Positions 1-7,603 of a DNA stretch of 64,000 nt are shown one piece after another. How positions within the stretch are numbered: position 1 is the stretch's first letter; each line of letters begins with the position of its first letter. This stretch comes from Myxococcales bacterium. GTDB lineage: Bacteria > Myxococcota_A > Polyangia > Haliangiales > Haliangiaceae. A program made the translations under genes and the position numbers. Below the pieces are notes generated by a model that did no database searches, was not told where the DNA came from, and saw nothing but the letters and a program-made list of their open reading frames with translations. The DNA lies in assembly GCA_028287135.1 (NCBI GenBank), contig JAQBQE010000007.1, positions 1 to 64,000 of the forward strand, given 5' to 3'.

Positions 1-2
1 AG

Positions 3-1400
3 ATGCAGAGCCCGGATGCCATCGCGGAGCTGGCTTCGATCTGGAAGCGCTACGAAGGGGATCAGGACGGCGCGCTGCGCGCGATCACCGAGACCGCTGC
101 GAAGGCCCTGAAGACCGCGCGGGCCAGCGTGTGGCTGCTCAACGAGGAGCAGACCGAGATCACGTGCGTGGATCTCTACGAGATGGCGGAGCACCGGCAC
201 ACGAGCGGCGTCGTGCTGCGAGCGGTGGAGTTCCCGGAGTACTTCAAGGCGCTCCTGACCGAGGAGACGATCGCGGCGGATGACGCGCACAGGGATCCGC
301 GGACCTCGGAGTTCTCCGCGTCGTACCTCGGACCGCTGAGCATCGGCTCGCTGCTCGATGCGCCGATCCGCACCGGCTTGCGACTGGTCGGCGTGCTGTG
401 TCACGAGCACATCGGCAACGCTCGCGCGTGGAGCGTGGGCGAACAGAAGGACGCCGCCTTTCTCGCGAGCCTCGCCAGCCTGACGCTCGAGCTGCGCAAC
501 CGCGCCAAGCGCGAGGCGTTGCTCGAGGCCACGTTGCAATCGACCGGCGAAGGCATCCTTGCGTGGGATGACGAGCGTGTGCTCGCGTTCAATCAGCGGT
601 TCCTCGACATGTGGCAGCTCGATGCCAAGTCGATGCGGTCGTTCCCGGCGGTCCGGAACTACATCACGAGCAAGACCGGGCTCAGCGGCATGATCGGCGC
701 GGCGAACGAGGCGTTTCAGGCAGCCGACTCGGAGAGCATCGAGGTGCTCGAGCTCGACGACGGCCGCGTGTTCGAGCGCTCGAACCGACCGCAGCTGATG
801 GGCAAGGAGGTCGTCGGCCGCGTGTGGTGCTTCCGCGACATCACGGCGCAGCGTCGTCTGATGGCCGGGCTCCAGGCGAGCGAGGAGAAGATGCGGGACC
901 TCGCGATCCGTGACGGGCTGACCGGCCTGTTCAATCGCCGGCACATCCTCGAGCTGCTCGCGGATGCGATCACGCGCTCCGTCGCGGCGGGAGAGCGGCT
1001 GTGCATCGGGCTCGTGGATCTCGACTTCTTCAAGAAGGTCAACGACGAGCTCGGGCACCTGGTCGGCGACGCGGTCCTCCGCGACTTCGCGAAGCAGCTG
1101 ACCCAGCGGTTCCGCTCGAGCGACTACCTCGGGCGCTACGGCGGCGAGGAGTTCCTCATCGTGTTGCGCAATGCCAACTCCGAGGCGGCGCACCGGATCT
1201 TCGAGGGCTTCCGTGCCGGGTTTCGCGATCGCGAGTTCGGCGACCTGCCGAAGTACACGTTCAGTGCCGGGATCGCGGAGCTCGGGCTCGACGGTAGCGA
1301 TCCGATCGAGCTGTTATCGCGCGCCGATGTGCGGCTCTACGAGGCCAAGCGACAAGGCCGCGATCGCACGGTCTCCGGGGCGAGTGAAGCTCCGGCCTAG
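3..1400 (+). CDS. GAF-PAS-GGDEF diguanylate cyclase (5' end possibly outside window)
   Basis: Probable diguanylate cyclase making cyclic di-GMP from GTP. A GAF-like sensor occupies about residues 10-165, a PAS-like domain about 175-290 (it ends in the typical WCFRDIT segment) and a GGDEF domain about 300-460. The catalytic loop reads GGEEF at residues 380-384, an active variant. RSSD at 371-374 lies five residues upstream and matches the RxxD inhibitory I-site, so product inhibition is likely. No transmembrane segment is visible, so it should be cytosolic and sense a ligand through GAF/PAS. The ATG is two bases from the window edge, so a longer N-terminus cannot be excluded. It converges on the minus-strand receiver gene, sharing four bases at the stop codons. 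Confidence 0.88.
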   Translation: MQSPDAIAELASIWKRYEGDQDGALRAITETAAKALKTARASVWLLNEEQTEITCVDLYEMAEHRHTSGVVLRAVEFPEYFKALLTEETIAADDAHRDPRTSEFSASYLGPLSIGSLLDAPIRTGLRLVGVLCHEHIGNARAWSVGEQKDAAFLASLASLTLELRNRAKREALLEATLQSTGEGILAWDDERVLAFNQRFLDMWQLDAKSMRSFPAVRNYITSKTGLSGMIGAANEAFQAADSESIEVLELDDGRVFERSNRPQLMGKEVVGRVWCFRDITAQRRLMAGLQASEEKMRDLAIRDGLTGLFNRRHILELLADAITRSVAAGERLCIGLVDLDFFKKVNDELGHLVGDAVLRDFAKQLTQRFRSSDYLGRYGGEEFLIVLRNANSEAAHRIFEGFRAGFRDREFGDLPKYTFSAGIAELGLDGSDPIELLSRADVRLYEAKRQGRDRTVSGASEAPA

Positions 1401-2185
1401 CGCTGCTTCTCGACGAAGTTCGTCAGGTCGACGTCGGTCGCTTCGAGCAACGTGTCGCCCGGGATCTCGGCGCCGCCGCTCGCGCCGTCACGGGCGAACA
1501 CGAGGATCGGCATCTCGTCGAGCTCCTTGGCGGAGCGCAGGTCACGGACGACGTCGTTGACACCATCGGACTTGAGATCGAGCAGGATCGCCCGTGGCCG
1601 GAGCGCACGCGCGAGTCGCGAGATCTGGACCAGGGCGCGCGTCATCGACACCACGGTGTACCCGCGCGCGGACAGCAGCATGTCGAGCTGCTGCAGGCGT
1701 CCGCGATCGTGCTCGACGATCAGCACGACGCCGCGATCGGGCTCGAGGGCCGTGACCGGCGGGGTCGAGACGAACGGCAGCGGTTGCGTGATGCTCCGGT
1801 TCGCGTCGCGCGACCGGTACACGGCGAGCGCGACCTTGTTGAGCAGCTCGTCGACGTTGAACGGCTTCTCGACCACCTCGCTGGCTCCGAGGGTGGCGAG
1901 GTTGACGTTGAGGCCGTGGACGGCCGTCATGATCAGCACGGGTACGTGCGCGAACGCAGGGACCTCGCGGAGTGCCTGGAGGAACTGCCGACCGTTCATC
2001 CCCGGCATCATCAGGTCGAGGAGAATCGCGTCGGGGCGCGCGGCCTGAACGCGCTCGAGCGCACTCTCGCCGTCCACCGCGAGGTCGACGACATACCCCT
2101 CGTCGGTGAGTACCTGCCCGAGGGTCTCGCGGACCATGGGCTCATCGTCGACGACGAGAACACGTCCTTCTTTCGCAGCCGCCAT
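1397..2185 (-). CDS. Tandem two-receiver response regulator
   Basis: A 262-residue protein with two CheY-like receiver domains and no output domain. Receiver 1 (about 8-125) has the acidic pair D13/D14, phospho-acceptor D57 in ILLDLMMPG and conserved K107 in the EKPF motif, so it should be phosphorylatable. Receiver 2 (about 152-260) keeps a candidate D203 in ILLDLKSDG. However, its acidic pocket reads EHD, the usual Thr/Ser is Ala in LVFARDG, and no conserved Lys is evident, so it is probably degenerate. It is likely a phosphorelay intermediate or protein-interaction regulator. It converges on the diguanylate cyclase and diverges from the gene at 2237. Confidence 0.85.
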   Translation of the reverse strand: MAAAKEGRVLVVDDEPMVRETLGQVLTDEGYVVDLAVDGESALERVQAARPDAILLDLMMPGMNGRQFLQALREVPAFAHVPVLIMTAVHGLNVNLATLGASEVVEKPFNVDELLNKVALAVYRSRDANRSITQPLPFVSTPPVTALEPDRGVVLIVEHDRGRLQQLDMLLSARGYTVVSMTRALVQISRLARALRPRAILLDLKSDGVNDVVRDLRSAKELDEMPILVFARDGASGGAEIPGDTLLEATDVDLTNFVEKQR

Positions 2186-2236
2186 TGCTGCGCGGAGCGT
2201 AGCATCCCCACCGAGACGGGGTTACCATCGGAGCCG

Positions 2237-2707
2237 ATGTCGACGACGCCGCCGCTGGCGAAGGCCTACGAGGGGCTGCGTCCCAAGGTCTTGATGCGCT
2301 TGCTGGAGCTACGCTCGACCCTGGATCCCTCGCTGGGCCGGCTCGACGATGCGACCGCTCGTGCCCAGATCGGCGCCGTGCTCGACCACCTCGGTAACTT
2401 CATCGCTACCGGTGATCTCGGCCTGCATCGCGCGTTTCTCCATACGTTCCTTGCCATGCGCGCCGCGGAGGCCCAGAGCCCGGCCTCCGTGCTGGGGATG
2501 CTGGTGGCGATCGGTGATACGGCGGCGCAGGTCGCCCAGGACGAGGGCGCCGGGACCACGCTCGGCGCGGAGCTCACGCTGCTGCTGACCCGGGTCACGG
2601 CGAGCACCGCACGGGCGGTCAACGATCTGATCGCCGACGAGCTCGCGCGTCGCCTCGGTCAGTGGAACCAGCTCTCGGATCGAGAGCACGCGGACAAGCG
2701 CACGTGA
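2237..2707 (+). CDS. Hypothetical helical protein, first gene of PP2C operon
   Basis: A 156-residue, mostly alpha-helical cytosolic protein rich in Leu and Ala, with no motif I recognise. The ATG at 2237 is chosen because the upstream part of the open frame is antisense to the receiver gene and contains no credible start signal. Its TGA overlaps the GTG of the phosphatase gene in a GTGA junction, so the two are translationally coupled. Being coupled to a PP2C phosphatase and a coiled-coil protein suggests a role in the same signalling module. That role is inference from context only. Confidence 0.7.
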   Translation: MSTTPPLAKAYEGLRPKVLMRLLELRSTLDPSLGRLDDATARAQIGAVLDHLGNFIATGDLGLHRAFLHTFLAMRAAEAQSPASVLGMLVAIGDTAAQVAQDEGAGTTLGAELTLLLTRVTASTARAVNDLIADELARRLGQWNQLSDREHADKRT

Positions 2708-4557
2708 GCACGGCGACGCCGCCCACGGGCGTTCGCGTCGCCGGCGACACCAACGTCGGCAAGGTACGCACGTCCAACGAGGATTCGATGATCGTCGACG
2801 CGGCGCGCGGGCTCTACGTCGTGCTCGACGGCATGGGCGGCGCGAATGCCGGTGACATCGCATCGCAGACCGCGCGGGACGCGATCCTCAGCTTCGTCGC
2901 GCACAAGCGCACCACAATGGAGCCGACGTCGCTGATGGAGGCGGCGATCCAGTCCGGTTCGGCCGCGGTGTTCGGTGCGGCGCAAGCGCACAAGGAACGC
3001 CACGGCATGGGGACCACCGTCGTCGCCTGCCTGGTCGTCGACGCCAAGCGCGCGGTGGTGGCGCACGTCGGTGACAGCCGCGCGTACTTGCTCCGTCAGG
3101 GTCGGCTGCAGACCCTGACGCGCGACCACACGATCGTCGAGGAGCTCGTCGATCGCGGGTTGTTGTCCCCCGACGAGGCCGAGCGTCATCCGTACAAGAA
3201 CGTGCTGTCGCGCAACCTCGGCTCACGCGCGGAGACGCGCGTCGACGTCCTCGAGATCGAGCTCAAGCCAGGCGACCGCGTGCTGCTGTGCTCCGATGGC
3301 CTGTACGGCTATGCGTCTGCCGAGGGCATCCAGTACATCCTGGGCTCGGGCGACGCCCCGGAGCACGTGGCGCGCGATCTGATCGAGCTCGCGCTGCGCG
3401 GTGGCGGCGGCGACAACGTCACGACGATCGTGATCGAGGCACCGCAGCCGGTCGCGACCACGACGCAGCTCGTGAAGACCAGTGGTGCGGTCGCGTGGTG
3501 GCAGCATCGCCAGCGCTTCCTCCACGTCGCGAAGGAGCGCGGGATCGCGCGCAATCCGATCGTCCGCGGTCTCGAGCCGAACGAGGCGCTCGAGCTCGTC
3601 GGGCTGAGCCTGTGTCAGGCGATCTTCCATGACCTCGAGAAGTCGACGGGCGTGAACGTGTGGACGTTCGCGCAGAACCTCGCCGGCGGCTGGTTCGAGC
3701 GAGGTGGTGAGTGGGCCCCGCTGCGCGGGATGATGGACATCCTCGGTGAGAGCTCGCGGGTCGTGGTCGACGAGATCCGGACCTCCGACTCCGAGCTCGG
3801 CTTCCTGCTCGACGTCGCGGTCAGCCGCGCCCTGGTGGTCGCCGAGCTCGCGCTCGGAGGCTTGCTCGCGGAGCGCCTCCGCCAGGTCGATAGCGACCTG
3901 ATCGAGCTCCACACCGCCCAGCAGACAGCGATCGAGGCGTCCTCGTCGGACTCGCTCGAGGACACCGGCGAGCGCTGGATCGATCGGCCGACGATCCCGT
4001 TCATGCGCCCCGATCGTCCGGTCACCAACCCCGGCGAGTCCGCCGAGGTGATGAGCGCGCTCGAGAAGACGCTGACGATCGCGCGTGCACGTACGGCACC
4101 GCGCGCCGAGCTCGTGAAGCAGGTGCTGACCTCGCTCGAGGCGATCGTCGCGGACAGTGCCGGCAACTTCGCTGCCTCGGTGCTCACGGCGCGCGAGCTC
4201 TACGGGGTCCGCACGGTCGACGATGCCGGGATCATGCCGCTGTTCGACGCGCTCGATCATGCACGCATCCTGACTGCATCCAGCGTCCATCAGATCCAGG
4301 CGACGGACGCGGTCCGCGCGCGCGTGCTGCGCGTGATCAGCGCGGCGCACCAGCGCCTGGTCGGCGCGTCGACGGGACTCGTGCTCGAGGCCGCCGCGCC
4401 GCACAGCGACAAGCTGCGCGAGGCACAGGCCGTCACGTCCGAGCTCCGCGATCAGGTCGCGAAGGCCGAGCGCAAGCGCGCCGACCTCGAGCGGCGGTTC
4501 GCGACGAACGCAGACCCGAGCCTGCCGTGGGGATCCCGCGGCACGACGGAGTGGTGA
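2704..4557 (+). CDS. PP2C-family Ser/Thr phosphatase with long C-terminal extension
   Basis: A 617-residue protein. The N-terminal 10-242 region is a PP2C phosphatase (metal-dependent dephosphorylation of Ser/Thr). SNED at 24-27, DGMGG at 42-46, GMGTT, GDSRAYLL, the SDG of LLCSDGLYGY and GGGDN with D237/N238 are all intact, so it should be active. Residues 243-617 form a large, mostly helical region with no family I can name, about twice the size of a stand-alone enzyme of this type. The GTG start overlaps the preceding TGA (GTGA). The downstream gene follows within a few bases. Likely substrates are proteins phosphorylated by Hanks-type kinases such as the one at 37960, but no direct link is visible. 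Confidence 0.87.
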   Translation: MSTATPPTGVRVAGDTNVGKVRTSNEDSMIVDAARGLYVVLDGMGGANAGDIASQTARDAILSFVAHKRTTMEPTSLMEAAIQSGSAAVFGAAQAHKERHGMGTTVVACLVVDAKRAVVAHVGDSRAYLLRQGRLQTLTRDHTIVEELVDRGLLSPDEAERHPYKNVLSRNLGSRAETRVDVLEIELKPGDRVLLCSDGLYGYASAEGIQYILGSGDAPEHVARDLIELALRGGGGDNVTTIVIEAPQPVATTTQLVKTSGAVAWWQHRQRFLHVAKERGIARNPIVRGLEPNEALELVGLSLCQAIFHDLEKSTGVNVWTFAQNLAGGWFERGGEWAPLRGMMDILGESSRVVVDEIRTSDSELGFLLDVAVSRALVVAELALGGLLAERLRQVDSDLIELHTAQQTAIEASSSDSLEDTGERWIDRPTIPFMRPDRPVTNPGESAEVMSALEKTLTIARARTAPRAELVKQVLTSLEAIVADSAGNFAASVLTARELYGVRTVDDAGIMPLFDALDHARILTASSVHQIQATDAVRARVLRVISAAHQRLVGASTGLVLEAAAPHSDKLREAQAVTSELRDQVAKAERKRADLERRFATNADPSLPWGSRGTTEW

Positions 4558-4559
4558 GC

Positions 4560-5057
4560 ATGGGCGAAGAGACCGATCTCGTCGAAGCTGTCAGCGTCCT
4601 GCGCGACGAGGTCCTCGAGACCGCGGAGCATGGGGATCGCGAACCGCCGGGCACCGAGGTGTTCGACGCGCTGCTGCGTGCCCTCTCGATCGGGGGCGAG
4701 TCCGTGCCCGGCCTCGATGCGACCCTTCACGAGTCGGTCTCCCGCCGGCTCGCGTGGGGCGACAGCGAGGAGGTCGTGCTGTCGGACGCGGAGATGGTGT
4801 TCGATCGGCTGATGATCGCCGTCGAGCGCGCGTTCCGCGATCCCACCGACCAGATGGTCGTGATCGAGGCAGCGACCCAGGTCGCGGTCACCGTCGCGCG
4901 CGTCGTCTCGCTCGCCGCGGTCTCGCGCGCCACCCGCGATCGTGCGGCGCGGATGCGCGAGGAGATGTCACAGCGTCAGCTCCAGGACGTGCTGGAGAAG
5001 CAGAAGGCGAACATCGCCCACCTCGAGCACGATCTGAAGTCCGGCGGCTTTCGCTGA
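4560..5057 (+). CDS. Hypothetical protein with C-terminal coiled coil, third gene of PP2C operon
   Basis: A 165-residue soluble protein. The middle is hydrophobic-helical and the last about 35 residues (RMREEMSQRQLQDVLEKQ onward) form a charged coiled coil. ATG 4560 is preferred because GGAG at 4548-4551 sits eight bases upstream. A GTG at 4554 that overlaps the previous TGA is the alternative and would add two residues. It is the last gene of the three-gene phosphatase operon and converges with the membrane protein gene at 5059. Function unknown. Confidence 0.68.
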   Translation: MGEETDLVEAVSVLRDEVLETAEHGDREPPGTEVFDALLRALSIGGESVPGLDATLHESVSRRLAWGDSEEVVLSDAEMVFDRLMIAVERAFRDPTDQMVVIEAATQVAVTVARVVSLAAVSRATRDRAARMREEMSQRQLQDVLEKQKANIAHLEHDLKSGGFR

Positions 5058-5058
5058 C

Positions 5059-5751
5059 TCAGTACTTCGGCGGCGGGAACGCGTAGCGACCGCTGGCCAT
5101 CGCGGTGTTCACCTCGGGCAGCACCTCGTGCCGCGCGCGAACGATCGTGCTCTCGACCTCGCTCTTGTAGAGGAACACGCGCACGAAGCAGCCGACCGCG
5201 AGCAGCGCCATGATGAACGGGATCACCGGAAACCCGTCGCCGGTGAGCCCGAGGACGAAGCCACCGCCGGCGGCCATCAGCGCGAGCTTGCCCTTGCCGA
5301 TCAGGGCGCCCCAGCGCGCGGCGATCGCCGTCCCCGTCCCGTCATACGACGGCACGGTCATCGAGCTCAGGATCGCCGGATCCGTGGTCCCGCCCATCGC
5401 GCCCATCTTCATCGCCGCGCCGATCGCCTCGCCGAACGTCCCCTCCATGCCCTTGGCGACCATCTCCGCCTGGTTGGGATTGGTGCGCAGGAGGTTGATC
5501 AGCGACAGCCGCGCCGCCGGGTACGACAGCCCGCCGAACGTCTTGGTCACCGAGATCAGCAGGAGACCGAGGCCGACCGCGCCGAGCACGTAGCTGCCCA
5601 CGGTCTTCAGCGTGCTGCCGGTGGACTCCGGCTTCTTCTCGACCGGGGCGCCTTCCTCGGTGGTGTCCTCGGCCTGCGCTGAGGCGAGCTCGACGGTGGC
5701 GAACAGCGTCGCGATGCCGAACACGAGTGCTGCGGCGTGGATCCGTCTCAT
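5059..5751 (-). CDS. Exported or membrane protein of unknown function
   Basis: A 230-residue protein with an N-terminal signal sequence (hydrophobic about residues 6-24, ASAQA cleavage-like site). An acidic low-complexity linker follows, then hydrophobic segments at about 50-67 and 155-192, suggesting two or three membrane spans and a central soluble loop. No known family recognised. Its ATG overlaps the TGA of the upstream PilZ-like gene (ATGA, four bases), so the pair form a minus-strand operon and may work together at the envelope. Confidence 0.7.
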   Translation of the reverse strand: MRRIHAAALVFGIATLFATVELASAQAEDTTEEGAPVEKKPESTGSTLKTVGSYVLGAVGLGLLLISVTKTFGGLSYPAARLSLINLLRTNPNQAEMVAKGMEGTFGEAIGAAMKMGAMGGTTDPAILSSMTVPSYDGTGTAIAARWGALIGKGKLALMAAGGGFVLGLTGDGFPVIPFIMALLAVGCFVRVFLYKSEVESTIVRARHEVLPEVNTAMASGRYAFPPPKY

Positions 5752-6431
5752 GGCGCCCCTGGGGCTGGGATATCTGCGGTGATCGCGTCGAGCAGTGCTG
5801 CGAGTCCGTCGTCGCGCTCGACGAACCGGTGGACCAGCGGGTTCGCGCCCTTGCCGATGCCGCGGACGATCCGGCGAGCGAGGGGCTGTGCCTTGCGGAT
5901 GCCTTCCATGATCGGGGTCAGGCGGGGATCGGCGGCATCGAGCTCGGCGATCACCGCATCGAGCTCGATCTTGTGGCTGATCACTTCCTGGACACTGTCG
6001 CTGTCGGTCGCGAACAGCACGTCCCAGCCGCTGGTGACGTAGAGCGCCATCGCCCCGCGCTGGCGGTGGTCATCACCGACGACGAGCACCCGGAACCGTT
6101 TGCCGGGCTTCTCCGACGGCAACGCCTCGCGCGCGGCGGCGGCGACCAGCGCGCGCCACTCGAGCGGCGGTTCGATGAGCAGGATGCCCAGCGTCCAGCT
6201 CGGCGCCATCGCTTCGCGCACGACGTCGCCGATCACCTCGAGGGCGGTGCCGCTCGCGGGATCGAACACCGAGACCGAGATCCGCGTCCCGAGCGGAAAC
6301 CACGCGGCGGTGTCGAGGCACAGCCCGACCTCGGAGACATCGCGCGTCCGGCAGACAGCCGTCTCGCCGCCGAGCAGAGCCTGGGCCCTGACGGCGATGT
6401 CGAAGCGATACCGAGGAGCGCGGCGCGACAA
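5748..6431 (-). CDS. PilZ-domain protein with degenerate receiver-like C-terminus
   Basis: About 227 residues. The N-terminal region begins with SRRAPRYRF, matching the RxxxR motif of PilZ c-di-GMP-binding domains, followed by the beta-barrel pattern (RDVSEVGLCLDT resembles the D/NxSxxG element). The C-terminal about 105-225 starts FRVLVVGDDHRQRGAM and looks like a receiver domain, with an ELDAAD region where the phospho-acceptor would lie. The start is uncertain: no in-frame ATG precedes the PilZ motif, and TTG at 6431 is the closest plausible codon. It is probably a c-di-GMP effector, consistent with the cyclase nearby. Confidence 0.72.
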   Translation of the reverse strand: MSRRAPRYRFDIAVRAQALLGGETAVCRTRDVSEVGLCLDTAAWFPLGTRISVSVFDPASGTALEVIGDVVREAMAPSWTLGILLIEPPLEWRALVAAAAREALPSEKPGKRFRVLVVGDDHRQRGAMALYVTSGWDVLFATDSDSVQEVISHKIELDAVIAELDAADPRLTPIMEGIRKAQPLARRIVRGIGKGANPLVHRFVERDDGLAALLDAITADIPAPGAP

Positions 6432-6525
6432 TCGAGTCTCATCTTGCCACAGCCGTCCACGTCCGTGGGCGTGACCGGTACGTCGTGGTTGACCACGTAC
6501 CCGTCCCCGCGCCACCCTTCGGCAC
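6432..6525. promoter_or_regulatory. Divergent promoter region with imperfect inverted repeat
   Basis: This 94-base gap separates the minus-strand PilZ gene from the plus-strand gene at 6526. It must carry the promoters of both transcription units. Around 6479-6500 lies an imperfect inverted repeat, with GTACG...CGTGG on one side and CCACG...TAC on the other. It could bind a dimeric regulator. No clear -35/-10 pair could be assigned by eye. Confidence 0.35.
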
Positions 6526-6987
6526 ATGAGCATCGCTGCCCGGTCGGTCGCCTGCGCACTCGTCTTCGTGTGCTCGTCGCGGGTGGCCTCGGCGGACAAG
6601 GACATCTCGTTCGAGAGCAAGGGCGAACGCTCGACGACCACGCGGATCCTGCTCGGTAGTCTGCTCGGTGCAGGTGTGATCGCGGGCGGGTTGGGGGTGT
6701 ACTGGCACCTCGATTCGAAGTCCGCGTCGGACGACGTCGGAGCGGTCACGTTCACCGGCAAGGCGTGGACCGCCGAGGATGTCGCGCTCGTCGACCAGGC
6801 GGATCGCTCGCGGACCCGCGCGGCGGTCGCGTACGGGATCGGCGGCGCGCTCGTGCTCGGCGCGATCATCGCCTTCATCGCGACCGACCCACCGACCGAG
6901 ACCGTCGTGATCACGCCGAGACGGGGGACCCCGACGCTGACTCCCACCGACGGCGGCGCGACCCTCGGCGGGACGTGGAGCTTCTGA
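6526..6987 (+). CDS. Secreted or inner-membrane hypothetical protein
   Basis: A 153-residue protein with an N-terminal signal peptide (SVACALVFVCSSRVASA, cleavage near residue 23). Two hydrophobic spans follow, at about 42-60 and 99-116, and then a short Pro/Thr-rich tail. No family recognised. The small two-helix plan resembles accessory envelope proteins found beside lipoproteins in myxobacteria. Its TGA overlaps the ATG of the next gene (TGATG), so the two are co-translated. Confidence 0.7.
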   Translation: MSIAARSVACALVFVCSSRVASADKDISFESKGERSTTTRILLGSLLGAGVIAGGLGVYWHLDSKSASDDVGAVTFTGKAWTAEDVALVDQADRSRTRAAVAYGIGGALVLGAIIAFIATDPPTETVVITPRRGTPTLTPTDGGATLGGTWSF

Positions 6988-7577
6988 TGCGGCTCGCAGG
7001 CCTCCTCGCCGTCGTGCTCGCCGCCTGTACCCCCGAGATCGCGCCCGGCGCGTACCTGTGCGGTCCGGACCAGGCGTGCCCCGATGACCTCGCGTGCGAT
7101 GGGGCGAGCCACATCTGCGTGCTGCCGAGCCAGGTCACTGCGTTCGCGTGCGCAGCGGGGACCGAGGCCGAGCCGAACAACGGCCTCGCGACGGCGCAGC
7201 CACTGCGCACGTTCGAGTGTGTCTCTCAGCCCGTCGAGCTGGTCGGCTGCGCGGAAGGTGCCGATTCCGAGGACTGGTACCAGTTCGATGTCCCGGCGAC
7301 GTGCACGACGGTCGGCGTCGGCGCTCGCCTGACATTCCCGCTCGCGTTCGAGGTGCTCGGGCTCGAGCTCGTCGGCAACGACGGTGCGACGATCGCGACC
7401 GGCACCGCGTGCCCCAACCAGAGCGCGGAGGATGGCGACGAACAGCGCTGCCTCGAGCAGGCACTCGTCCCCGGCGGCCACTACGCGGTGCGCGTGCTCC
7501 GCTCGGGCGAAGGCTCGTGCGACGGGGCGTGTTCGTACAACCGATACACGCTGAGCGTGCGGCTCGAGACGCCGTAG
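6987..7577 (+). CDS. Lipoprotein with PPC-like (pre-peptidase C-terminal) domain
   Basis: A 196-residue lipoprotein. The lipobox LAAC places the lipidated Cys at residue 14. A short Cys-rich segment (CGPDQACPDDLACDG) follows. AEPNN and the later SEDWYQFDVP signature are typical of PPC-like beta-sandwich domains found on secreted proteins. It should be surface or periplasmic. The start was chosen because it gives a complete signal peptide and overlaps the preceding stop by one base. Function is unknown, and no catalytic domain is present. Confidence 0.78.
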   Translation: MRLAGLLAVVLAACTPEIAPGAYLCGPDQACPDDLACDGASHICVLPSQVTAFACAAGTEAEPNNGLATAQPLRTFECVSQPVELVGCAEGADSEDWYQFDVPATCTTVGVGARLTFPLAFEVLGLELVGNDGATIATGTACPNQSAEDGDEQRCLEQALVPGGHYAVRVLRSGEGSCDGACSYNRYTLSVRLETP

Positions 7578-7603
7578 CCGATTCGCGTTAGCGTCCTCGT
7601 CGG

